Shown in pieces: positions 8,034-15,503 of a stretch of 32,577 nt of DNA (the first letter of the stretch is position 1; every line of letters begins with the position of its first letter). This DNA is from Paenibacillus rhizophilus (GTDB lineage Bacteria > Bacillota > Bacilli > Paenibacillales > Paenibacillaceae): positions 1 to 32,577 of the forward strand of contig NZ_RQPI01000026.1 of NCBI RefSeq assembly GCF_003854965.1. The letters are read 5' to 3'. Both the position numbers and the translations under genes were made by a program. Below the pieces are notes generated by a model. That model saw only the letters and a list, made by a program, of their open reading frames with translations, searched no databases and had not been told where the DNA came from.

Positions 8034-9851
8034 GTGCAGACGTTCTATACCGTAAGACCCGGCGAATCCGTGTCGGCAATCGCCAAGAGGTGGGAAATCC
8101 CTGTCGCTGTGCTCATCGCAGCGAACAACCTCCCGTCTCCCTATTTTATCTACCCCGGCCAGCAGCTTTCGGTTCCGTCCGGCGTGACAACCGTTCAGGT
8201 GAAACCCGGTGACTCCGTCTACTCCCTTGCGCAAGCGTACGGAGTGCCTATGGCCGCTATTATCGAAGCCAATCGGCTGAGTCCGCCATACACGATCTAT
8301 ATCGATCAAATGCTGATTATCCCGCCGGGTGTCCCTTACTATGTGGTACAGCCCGGAGATACTTTATATGAGCTGGCCGGCAGATACAACGTGACAACTG
8401 GCGGCGTCCGGAGACCGGATCTGATCCGCCAAGCGAACGGGTTGCCTTCCGACTTGATCCGCGTGGGAATGCGACTAATCATTCCTTACGCTCCTCCGGG
8501 CGGAGCCGGACGGCTGGCCTTTGTTGCGAACGCTGGCGGCGCCTACGATCTCTGGCTGTACGATCCGCGAAGCGGCCGAACGACAGCGGTTGGACATCAG
8601 CAGGCGGATGTCCATTCCGTGCCCTATTGGTCGCCGGACAATCGCCGGATTGCTTTTATAGGGAAGCAAGGGGTTCTATTCGTCCTGGAGGTGTTGCAGG
8701 GAATCTTGATGCAGATCGATCAACTGGAGCCCTATACCACCCTCTCCTGGTCCCCGGACAGCGCGCAAATTGCTTATACGAAGCAGGGCAGGATTGTGCT
8801 CTATGAGCTGGCTACCTTCTTCGGCAGAACACTGCCCGTTGCCGGCGCCAAGCATGTGCAGTGGTTTCCCTCCGGCGATAAGCTGTTATATGCGGCTCCG
8901 GATAACACTGGCACAGATCAGCTTTATGAGATTCGTGTCGACGCAACCGGCCAGCGCCAAATTACGTACGATACGAACAGCCCTAAGAACGATGTAAAGC
9001 TCTCCCCAAACGGGTCGTATGCCCTTTTCACCTCTCCCGGCGCAAGCATTTCCATCATTTACGTGACGGATGTCAATACAGGGAACATTTCCGAGCTCAC
9101 GGGCGGACCGCTGGCGAAAAATTATTATCCGGCCTGGGCTCTGGGCAGTGCCGCCATCGCATACAGCGCAACCGATTTCGCCGAAGGCAGAGGCTACTTC
9201 TCGGCTATCCGGACCGAAAGTCCGCAAGGCGGAGGCCAACAAATTCTGTCCGTCTCCGATTGCTTTGCCACTCCCGTCACCTGGTCCCCGGACAGCGAAG
9301 CCATCGCCTACTTATCCGGCTGCCGTGGAACGGGGCTCTCCAGCGAGATCTGGATCGTCGATATCCGCCATCCCGCACCAATTCGTGTTGTTTCCGGAAT
9401 AGGAGCCATCACCTCCGTACAATGGTCCTACGCAGCCGTTCCGGCGGATAACTACACACAGTTCCGCAGCGCTGAGTACCGCGTCAGCTTCCCCTACCCT
9501 GCCGCGTGGCGAGCGGTAAGCGAGACCCGGCACGAGGGCGCGGACGGTTTTTTCCAAGTCTCGGCTCTAGCCAGCGATCTGCCGTTCGCCGAGCTGTGCC
9601 GTTCCGAAGCGTATCATCCGCTGATGCCGTACGGCTCTTCGCCGCGGATTGTCCCTGCGCGAGTGCAGAACCAGGAGGCCTGCTACATCTTTCCGTCCTC
9701 GGACCAAGCGCCTGAATTGCGGAGGCAATCCGCGTTCATCGCCGTATATCCGCAGCCTGTTGTCATTAACGGCAGCACGTATCCGTACTTCATCCTCTGG
9801 GCGGATCAAGATCATCTTCAAGCGATGGTGAACGGACTGCGGTTTCTTTAA
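8034..9851 (+). CDS. LysM (x3) / TolB-like beta-propeller protein
   Basis: About 605 residues from GTG 8034, which is preceded by AAGGAGGAGG at 8 nt and leads directly into the first LysM; the longer in-frame reading from 7923 lacks a comparable site. Three LysM modules occupy about 2-46, 50-97 and 101-155 (each with a YxVxPGDS-type start and a final x-IIP/VPS strand). WD40/TolB-type propeller repeats follow (about 160-440; recurrent WSPDS motifs at several blades), then a C-terminal domain with YRVSFPYPAAW that resembles PsbP/lipoprotein-like folds. No signal peptide is visible, so export may be non-classical or the protein may reach the spore or wall from the mother cell, as for spore LysM proteins (inference). 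LysM binds GlcNAc polymers such as peptidoglycan. Confidence 0.8.
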   Translation: MQTFYTVRPGESVSAIAKRWEIPVAVLIAANNLPSPYFIYPGQQLSVPSGVTTVQVKPGDSVYSLAQAYGVPMAAIIEANRLSPPYTIYIDQMLIIPPGVPYYVVQPGDTLYELAGRYNVTTGGVRRPDLIRQANGLPSDLIRVGMRLIIPYAPPGGAGRLAFVANAGGAYDLWLYDPRSGRTTAVGHQQADVHSVPYWSPDNRRIAFIGKQGVLFVLEVLQGILMQIDQLEPYTTLSWSPDSAQIAYTKQGRIVLYELATFFGRTLPVAGAKHVQWFPSGDKLLYAAPDNTGTDQLYEIRVDATGQRQITYDTNSPKNDVKLSPNGSYALFTSPGASISIIYVTDVNTGNISELTGGPLAKNYYPAWALGSAAIAYSATDFAEGRGYFSAIRTESPQGGGQQILSVSDCFATPVTWSPDSEAIAYLSGCRGTGLSSEIWIVDIRHPAPIRVVSGIGAITSVQWSYAAVPADNYTQFRSAEYRVSFPYPAAWRAVSETRHEGADGFFQVSALASDLPFAELCRSEAYHPLMPYGSSPRIVPARVQNQEACYIFPSSDQAPELRRQSAFIAVYPQPVVINGSTYPYFILWADQDHLQAMVNGLRFL

Positions 9852-9877
9852 TTAAAAAAATGTATCACATACCACAA

Positions 9878-9904
9878 GAGCCAACCCGATTGAAGGGTTG
9901 GCTC
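9878..9904. terminator. Strong hairpin between convergent genes
   Basis: A perfect 10-bp stem (9878-9887 with 9895-9904; GAGCCAACCC and its complement) with a 7-nt loop lies 27 nt after the LysM gene. The plus-strand T-run is poor; on the minus strand a T-rich stretch follows only after about 15 nt. It is probably a bidirectional terminator between convergent genes. Confidence 0.6.
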
Positions 9905-9970
9905 AGAGGGATAATATGAAGTTGAGCAGCAGTCCCGATAAAAAACTTCATTTTGACTGCTGTTCATGAT

Positions 9971-11854
9971 TTAATTCTTTAAAGGTTTGCCCCATTCGTC
10001 AAATCCGCCTTGATACAGCATATTCCCCTCGGGATCATAGAGTGTGCCGTTGATAAACCGGTCGTCCGCAAAATCCCCCTCAATTTTAACCTCATCATTG
10101 GCGTAATACCAGATTGCCTTTCCTTCTCGTCGTCCCTGACTTATTTCTACGATGAGATATTCGCGTGTCTTTAGATTCAGAACAACCTCTTGCCCCTCCC
10201 AGTGCAGCGCTCCATTGTAAGAACCCTTGTACCGAAGTCCTCCGCCGGGATAATATTCGATACCCTCGGCCTGCTTTCCATCTCTCATCGTTCCTTCGAA
10301 AAACAGTTCGTCAGCGAAAAGATAGTACATTTTCCCTTCGCCATCCATTTTATCGTTCTTCCATTCCCCTTCATAGAAAACACGTCCGTTTTCGTTGTAT
10401 TGCGTTCCATATCCCTCACGGATACCGCCTACCAGCCCGCCATGATACCGGATAGTCCCGTCTTCGTTATAAAGGGTATCCTTTGTATCTTTCAGGCTGA
10501 TATACACCGTCTGCTTTGCTCCATTCCAGCTAATATTACGGTCAGCCGCTTCACCAATAAGTCTAAGAGGAACATAGGTTGTACCCCCCCGGGTAACTGG
10601 CGCATGATCGGTTTTAATAACTTTTCCATTAACAACCATTTCTTTCTTGCCAATAGTCAGTTTAATTACCAAGTTTCCCTTGGTGCCCGTGATCTGGCGC
10701 GTTTTGTTATCCCACTTTATACCGAACCCCATCCGCTCGAACAGGGAACGAAACTCGACATAGGTGCTATTATTAAGCGAAATTGGGGCCGTACGCAGGG
10801 GAACCTCCACCCCATCCATAACGACATGAATTGGTTCTGAATTCCGGTCTGCACGGGTACTTGGAGGAATGATGGTTCTTTTGACGATAAAACCGCCTTT
10901 ATTTAAATAAATCAGCGTATCGCCGGAGAGTCCGAGTACATGATTGTATGTCGCTTCCAGCGGTATCGAAAAGGACTCCTTATGCAAGAGGTCCACACCT
11001 GTTACCTTTGCTTTATCTTCCTCTTCTTTTTCAACCCAAAGGCCATAGGACAACCCTGTAAATACTTTTGACAATTTGTAAGGAGAATCTTTTTGCAGGA
11101 CGATTCCCTTCTCAGACGGAGTGGTTGCGTTCAGCTCAACATAACCCTGATTTTCCCTGAGCTTGGTCTTAAGCAAAATGTATTTGCCATTGAACGAATA
11201 ATCATGCGGAAAGCTGGCTCCGTAAAAATGATCTTCACTCTTTGATCCCAAATCATAGGCTCTAATTTCATCGGATCGGTACAGATAGATAAGCCGGCCC
11301 TTACCCAGCTGAGGATTACTCCCTTCCTCGATCTCCTCCGACTCTCCGCTTGTCAAATTAAGAACTTGGACTTTGTAATGATCAACCCATGCCAAATAAT
11401 TGCCATTTCCAACGGGCCCCGTTAGCGAGGATGACCCGCCGTCAACCAGTTTCTTTTTTTCCTTACTTTTCAAATTGTATCCCCATATATCACTTCCATG
11501 GAGTTCATTACTCTGAATCCAAAGAACCATTGGGCCTTGAATGGTATCCGCTATAACCGGGTTATATTTGTGGGTCTTATCGGTAGTCAATCTTTCCGTC
11601 TTTCCGTTATCCAAATTTAAAACGTAAATCGAATCATAGTGATCTTGAATTATAGTCCAGGTTAAGTAGCGGCCAGCGATATCAGCATCCTTGAGATCTT
11701 GAAAATCAACCGGTCCGACTTTGAACTTCGTCACCTCGTCTTTCCATGTGTAGTTCAGCCCTGCTGCCGCGCTAGCAGCCATCCCCCTTGTTTCCATTTC
11801 GGTTAATGCAACGAGCATCCAGACCACAAGCACACTCCAAAAGATTCGTCTCAT
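9971..11854 (-). CDS. Secreted beta-propeller / copper-amine-oxidase-like / MORN protein
   Basis: About 627 residues from ATG 11854. An upstream in-frame TTG at 11896 is less likely because it would precede a typical signal peptide (MRRIFW, then a hydrophobic run, then AASAAAG near residue 30). After the signal come propeller-like repeats (about 45-340), a copper amine oxidase N-terminal-like domain (about 345-455; APVTRGGTTYVPLR is diagnostic, a wall-associated module common in Paenibacillus) and MORN-type repeats (about 470-610; YEGEWKNDKMDGEGKMYY). No enzyme site is visible. The 5' leader carries a c-di-GMP-I riboswitch, so synthesis should respond to the motile/sessile switch, which points to a surface or biofilm role (inference). 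The SD (AAAGGA) is rather distant, about 14 nt. Confidence 0.8.
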   Translation of the reverse strand: MRRIFWSVLVVWMLVALTEMETRGMAASAAAGLNYTWKDEVTKFKVGPVDFQDLKDADIAGRYLTWTIIQDHYDSIYVLNLDNGKTERLTTDKTHKYNPVIADTIQGPMVLWIQSNELHGSDIWGYNLKSKEKKKLVDGGSSSLTGPVGNGNYLAWVDHYKVQVLNLTSGESEEIEEGSNPQLGKGRLIYLYRSDEIRAYDLGSKSEDHFYGASFPHDYSFNGKYILLKTKLRENQGYVELNATTPSEKGIVLQKDSPYKLSKVFTGLSYGLWVEKEEEDKAKVTGVDLLHKESFSIPLEATYNHVLGLSGDTLIYLNKGGFIVKRTIIPPSTRADRNSEPIHVVMDGVEVPLRTAPISLNNSTYVEFRSLFERMGFGIKWDNKTRQITGTKGNLVIKLTIGKKEMVVNGKVIKTDHAPVTRGGTTYVPLRLIGEAADRNISWNGAKQTVYISLKDTKDTLYNEDGTIRYHGGLVGGIREGYGTQYNENGRVFYEGEWKNDKMDGEGKMYYLFADELFFEGTMRDGKQAEGIEYYPGGGLRYKGSYNGALHWEGQEVVLNLKTREYLIVEISQGRREGKAIWYYANDEVKIEGDFADDRFINGTLYDPEGNMLYQGGFDEWGKPLKN

Positions 11855-11892
11855 TTTCGTTGAACCATTCCTTTCTTCTGCTGTAAGAACAC

Positions 11893-11926
11893 GCAAAAAA
11901 ACAAGCCTCTGAGCAACCCGGCTGTC
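11893..11926 (-). terminator. Candidate riboswitch-controlled terminator
   Basis: On the minus strand CAGCC can pair with GGCTTG (one bulge), enclosing the 3' strand of aptamer stem P1, and seven T follow directly at 11895-11901. The stem is short, so its strength is uncertain. Its overlap with the aptamer is what would be expected of an expression platform. Confidence 0.5.
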
Positions 11927-12002
11927 TGGTTATAGCTTACTATAACGGAAGACCCGTGGCTTTGCGCCCCCGCCTTTCGAACGAGTTTGCCTTTGGTCAA
12001 TC
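11911..12002 (-). ncRNA. c-di-GMP-I (GEMM-I) riboswitch
   Basis: The minus strand carries the conserved GEMM-I core in order: GGCAAAC, a TTCGAAAG loop, GGGCGCAAAGCCACGGGTCT, a variable hairpin (GTTATAG-TAAG-CTATAAC), then AGACAGCCGGGTTGC. P1 can form between GGCAA and TTGCT, and the GAAA tetraloop and its receptor are present. The aptamer starts about 40 nt after a sigma-A-like promoter and ends about 60 nt before the start of the propeller/MORN gene. It is followed by a short stem and seven T, so regulation is probably by transcription termination. The AGCC of the aptamer can also pair with the downstream GGCT, which would make the aptamer and terminator forms exclusive; ligand as an ON signal is inferred. 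Confidence 0.93.
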
Positions 12003-12047
12003 ACTTGTTTCGTGATTTCTTATAGTTCTTTTGCACTTCTTTTTTTC

Positions 12048-12076
12048 AGTATAAATCCAGATTTAAAATTTACCAA
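12048..12076 (-). promoter_or_regulatory. Sigma-A-like promoter of the c-di-GMP riboswitch transcript
   Basis: On the minus strand TTGGTA (12071-12076) is separated by exactly 17 bp from TATACT (12048-12053). A start near 12041 would place the aptamer about 40 nt downstream of the RNA 5' end. Confidence 0.7.
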
Positions 12077-12113
12077 TTAAATATTTTGTTTGTCACCTTC
12101 AATTTACTTGAGA

Positions 12114-12133
12114 TACGCACTTTAAAGTACGTA
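12114..12133. promoter_or_regulatory. 20-bp palindrome upstream of the radical SAM operon
   Basis: TACGCACTTTAAAGTACGTA is an inverted repeat with a single mismatched pair, located 68 bp before the radical SAM start. A TATGAT -10-like hexamer at 12150-12155 places the palindrome across the -35 region, as for a repressor or activator site. No obvious regulator gene is adjacent. It could also act on the divergent riboswitch promoter about 40 bp away. Confidence 0.5.
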
Positions 12134-12200
12134 CTACCTCAAACGGCCGTATGATTGTAAACTTATAGAAATTAGCGCCACGTACAAAGGAGAAGAGAAA

Positions 12201-13100
12201 ATGAAATATACTGGGCCCGTTTACCGTCCGCCATTTGAAGCAAACTCCCTATTACTGCAAGTCACTGTAGGATGCAGCCATAATGAGTGCAGCTTCTGCA
12301 CCATGTATAGCGATGTTCCTTTTCATGTCGAAACGATGGAACAAATTGAACAAGATTTACGGGAAGCGAGACGAATGTATCCTAGAGTAAACCGTATATT
12401 TTTAGTCAATGCCGACCCTTTTGCTCTAAGTGCAGATCGGCTTAAATCTATTGCTGTTAAAATTAATGAAATCCTGCCTGAAGTCGAGACTATCGCGATG
12501 TACGCCTCCGTTAATAACATAAAAAATAAAACAGATGAAGAGCTTAAACAATTAAGAGCCTTAAAGATTAATGACCTCAATATTGGGCTGGAATCCGGTA
12601 TGCCCGAGGTCGTGGAACATTTTAATAAAGGATTTACGGTGGATGAAGCAAAAGTACAGTTAAAGCGTTTAACCGAGGCTGGAATAGACTTTAGTGTAAA
12701 TATTATCATCGGGGGAGCCGGCAGCGAAAAAACACATGAAAATGCAATAGCAAACAGCAAATTACTAAATGAAGTTAAACCAAAGCTGATCTTTATTGCC
12801 ACTTTACATGTGGATCCGGGCAGCCCGCTTGATGAAGAAGTAAAAGAAGGGCTTTTTATAGAAAATACCTTGCGCCAAAATATTGAAGAGGAAATCGAAA
12901 TGTTAAGCGGACTGAGCTTAGATCATACCTATTTCTTCGGCCTTCATACATCTAATGTAATACCCGTTCACGGTATGCTCCCAGACAAGAAAAATGAAAT
13001 GCTTGCGGCACTAAAAGAAGGCTTAGACTCAATCCAGGTCGAATATTTAGATGGTCACCTGAAAAAAGGTGCGGAAGGTAGGGTTTCAATACCTAGATAA
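12201..13100 (+). CDS. Radical SAM protein with a Cx4Cx2C cluster
   Basis: A 299-residue radical SAM enzyme. The 4Fe-4S cluster motif is Cys25-x4-Cys30-x2-Cys33 (VTVGCSHNECSFC), one residue wider than the standard Cx3Cx2C but seen in a group of Firmicute proteins starting RPPxEANSxLLQVTxGC. NIGLESG (about 130-136) and NIIIGGAGSE (about 172-181) match the SAM-binding strands of HemN/Elp3-like folds. No extra cluster or B12 domain is present. AAGGAG precedes ATG 12201. It is followed after 29 nt by an aminotransferase, so the two probably share a pathway. The substrate is not known. Confidence 0.85.
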   Translation: MKYTGPVYRPPFEANSLLLQVTVGCSHNECSFCTMYSDVPFHVETMEQIEQDLREARRMYPRVNRIFLVNADPFALSADRLKSIAVKINEILPEVETIAMYASVNNIKNKTDEELKQLRALKINDLNIGLESGMPEVVEHFNKGFTVDEAKVQLKRLTEAGIDFSVNIIIGGAGSEKTHENAIANSKLLNEVKPKLIFIATLHVDPGSPLDEEVKEGLFIENTLRQNIEEEIEMLSGLSLDHTYFFGLHTSNVIPVHGMLPDKKNEMLAALKEGLDSIQVEYLDGHLKKGAEGRVSIPR

Positions 13101-13129
13101 GTTTTAAGGGTGGCGGAAGGAGATTATGA

Positions 13130-14317
13130 ATGAAAGAATTATCGTCAAAAATTACAAATATTGAACCGGCTAAAATCAGAAAAATGTACGATATGGCACA
13201 AGGTTTGGACAATGTGATTAGTTTTGTAATAGGCGAACCTGAATTTGATACTCCACAAAATATTATTAACGCTGCAAAAAAAGCTATGGATCACGGCCAC
13301 ACTCATTACACGCCTAATTCCGGTATTCTTCCTCTACGTGAAGCTGTTAGCGCGCATTTTAAAAATTTTGATAAAGTTAGTTACAATCCGCTTGATGAAA
13401 TTATGATTACAGTTGGGGGTATGCAGGGGCTTTACCTATCCCTGTTGGTCCTTACGAATCCCGGAGATGAAGTCATCGTAAGTGATCCGTGTTATACCAA
13501 TTATTATGGAATGATCGAAATGAATCATGCCGTTCCGGTGACGGTTCCGGTGTACGAAGAGGAAGGGTTCAACTTTACGGAGAAAGGTTTAAGAGAAGCG
13601 CTTACCCCAAAATCTAAAGCCATCCTATTGAACACTCCATCCAATCCAACGGGTGCCGTGGCGGATCGTGAAACGATAGAAATGATAGCGCGAATAGCCA
13701 TTGAACATGATTTATATGTGATCTTTGACGAGGTGTACAAGCATCTTATCTATGATGATGAAGCTTTTTTCAATATCGCCCGGATTCCCGGCATGAAAGA
13801 AAGAACCATAATCGTAGATTCCGTATCCAAATCCTATGCCATGACCGGGTGGAGAGTTGGATTCTGTCTAGGTCCGGAGCCTGTCATCTCCCACATGCAA
13901 AAAATCCAGGAATTTATGTTATCCTGCGTGAACACTCCAGCACAATATGCAGCGATCGAAGCCCTGACGGGACCCCAAGACGCTCTTACATACATGAATG
14001 AGCAATATAAAGAACGCAGAAGGATTATGGTCGATCGAATCAATAGCATTGATAAATTGTCCTGCTTAATGCCAAAAGGCGCATTTTACGTATTCATGAA
14101 TATTAAAGAAACGGGCCTAACCTCAGAAGAATTTGCAATCGAGCTCCTAAAGGATCAGCATGTCGTTTTGTCTCCTGGAGATTGTTTCGGAGCTATGGGC
14201 GAAGGCTACGTGAGACTGTCCTATGCGACCTCCGTGGAGAATATTAATGAAGGATTCGATAGAATCGAGAAATTCGTGAAAAAAGTAAGCGAGAGAAGAG
14301 TTACTAATCACCGTTAA
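13130..14317 (+). CDS. PLP-dependent aminotransferase, class I/II
   Basis: A 395-residue fold-type I aminotransferase. Visible landmarks are YTPNSG near the N-terminus (about 61-66), NTPSNPTG (about 168-175, the Asn that contacts PLP), FDEVY (about 201-205), and the Schiff-base lysine Lys234 in DSVSKSYAMTGWRVG, whose Arg is the usual carboxylate-binding partner of this family. It resembles the aspartate/aromatic PatA-type group; the true amino donor cannot be set from sequence. A GGAG site lies 8 nt before ATG 13130. It is the second gene of the radical SAM operon and is followed by a strong terminator. Confidence 0.9.
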   Translation: MKELSSKITNIEPAKIRKMYDMAQGLDNVISFVIGEPEFDTPQNIINAAKKAMDHGHTHYTPNSGILPLREAVSAHFKNFDKVSYNPLDEIMITVGGMQGLYLSLLVLTNPGDEVIVSDPCYTNYYGMIEMNHAVPVTVPVYEEEGFNFTEKGLREALTPKSKAILLNTPSNPTGAVADRETIEMIARIAIEHDLYVIFDEVYKHLIYDDEAFFNIARIPGMKERTIIVDSVSKSYAMTGWRVGFCLGPEPVISHMQKIQEFMLSCVNTPAQYAAIEALTGPQDALTYMNEQYKERRRIMVDRINSIDKLSCLMPKGAFYVFMNIKETGLTSEEFAIELLKDQHVVLSPGDCFGAMGEGYVRLSYATSVENINEGFDRIEKFVKKVSERRVTNHR

Positions 14318-14368
14318 CGCATTTGCTGTTACCATTGGCGATGACGGACATTCAATAACGTTATTCAA

Positions 14369-14408
14369 GATCAGGAGAAATTGTAAATTTCACTGGTCTT
14401 TTATTTTG
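14369..14408 (+). terminator. Rho-independent terminator of the radical SAM/aminotransferase operon
   Basis: Arms 14369-14382 and 14386-14398 pair with a 3-nt loop, G-T pairs and one bulge, followed by TTTTTATTTTG. It lies about 50 nt after the aminotransferase stop and sits between convergent genes. Confidence 0.85.
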
Positions 14409-14419
14409 TTCAAATGCAA

Positions 14420-14944
14420 TTAGGTTGAACTATTGGCCGCAGCGTTTTTCTGAATTTCATGCATGCCCATAATCACCGCCACAAGCTCGTAAGTATCCAA
14501 ATGATCGCTTTGATTGTTCAAAACATAAGCACCTGAGTCAAACCAACCGTTCACTTGTTTGAAATCGGCCACAATCTTCGATTCATCGGACACCTCATAT
14601 TCCTTGGAAAATGCCGGGGATGTGATATCGTAGCTTCCTCGCCCATCGGTTTCATAGGTGAATTTCTTCGTGAACCATGCAAATCGGCTTCGCAAAACGC
14701 CTAACTGTCCCCCGCCGCCGTCCGTAATCTCCCATTCTCCAGAAAAAAACGGAAACCTTCCCTTGTACAGCAGCTGTCCGTTCTGCCCATACACATCAAT
14801 CGCCGAGCCAAAAGCGCTTTTCAAGTCGATCTGACCGATACTTTCTCCCTGTTCATTCAGAATTTCCGTTACACCCGCATTAAAAAAATTATCTCTAAAA
14901 TAAAGCTCCTTCGAACCATTGCCTCCTGGGAGTAATTTTTCCAA
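14420..14944 (-). CDS. Tubby/LURP-one-like beta-barrel protein
   Basis: About 174 residues if started at TTG 14944. The body is beta-rich with the pattern LYFRDNFFNAGVTEI...GESIGQIDLKS, WEI, and a closing single hydrophobic helix (TYELVAVIMGMHEI). This resembles the LURP-one-related/Tubby-like fold of small cytoplasmic Bacillus proteins (YxjI-like); the function of those proteins is unclear. The start is uncertain: TTG 14944 has no ribosome binding site, while the AGGAGG at about 14924-14929 precedes an out-of-frame ATG. Homologues often begin near the KELYFRDN segment (about residue 12), so the first residues may be wrong or the start may be damaged. It is convergent with the aminotransferase operon. 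Confidence 0.6.
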   Translation of the reverse strand: MEKLLPGGNGSKELYFRDNFFNAGVTEILNEQGESIGQIDLKSAFGSAIDVYGQNGQLLYKGRFPFFSGEWEITDGGGGQLGVLRSRFAWFTKKFTYETDGRGSYDITSPAFSKEYEVSDESKIVADFKQVNGWFDSGAYVLNNQSDHLDTYELVAVIMGMHEIQKNAAANSST

Positions 14945-15022
14945 AAAAAGAATTAATCTATTTTTATATCATGATAGCATTCCAAATGTATTGAATATGA
15001 TTTGAGAAAGGAAGAAGAAACC

Positions 15023-15478
15023 ATGAATATTAAAGTTGAGACTCTTCCAACGTATCGCATCGCCTATGTGCGGCAAGTTGGTCCATATGGTCCTGCAAAT
15101 ACTCAAGCCATGGAAAAGTTAAAAAAATGGGCGGAAGAGAAAAATCTGCTTACTGAATCGGCAATAATACTCGGAATTCCACAAGACAACCCTGAAACAA
15201 CACTTCCTGAGAACTGTAAATATGATGCATGTATCGTTATTTCAAAGGATTATTCAATGGATGATTCCATTTGCGAAGGCGAACTTTCCGAGGGAAAATA
15301 TGTTGTTTTCAAAGTCAAACATACAGCGGAAGATATTCAAAAAGCATGGGCGGAAATGTTTCCAGCTTTACAAAACAGCGGATATCAAATGGACAACAAG
15401 CCAATTTTGGAAAGATACACTGGTGACATGATTAACAATCATTTTTGCGAAATATGTGTTCCTGTAAAGCCGCTATAG
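15023..15478 (+). CDS. GyrI-like small-molecule-binding domain protein
   Basis: A 151-residue stand-alone GyrI-like/AraC effector-binding domain with two SHS2-type modules. Landmarks are YRIAYVRQVGPYG at the start (about 9-21), DACIVISKDY (about 69-78) and GKYVVFKVKHTAEDI (about 91-105). Such proteins bind drugs or inhibit gyrase, or act as hydrolase-like detoxifiers; the exact role is not clear here. ATG 15023 is chosen because AAAGGAAG lies 8 nt upstream; the in-frame TTG at 15002 lacks a site. It has no DNA-binding domain of its own. It is convergent with the methyltransferase gene. Confidence 0.8.
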   Translation: MNIKVETLPTYRIAYVRQVGPYGPANTQAMEKLKKWAEEKNLLTESAIILGIPQDNPETTLPENCKYDACIVISKDYSMDDSICEGELSEGKYVVFKVKHTAEDIQKAWAEMFPALQNSGYQMDNKPILERYTGDMINNHFCEICVPVKPL

Positions 15479-15503
15479 TCATTTGAGGAACTGCAAAAAT
15501 ATT

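Noticed and set aside
10190..10840. 216-codon plus-strand frame
   Set aside because: Antisense to the propeller/MORN gene, whose domains are clear; the composition is that of a shadow.
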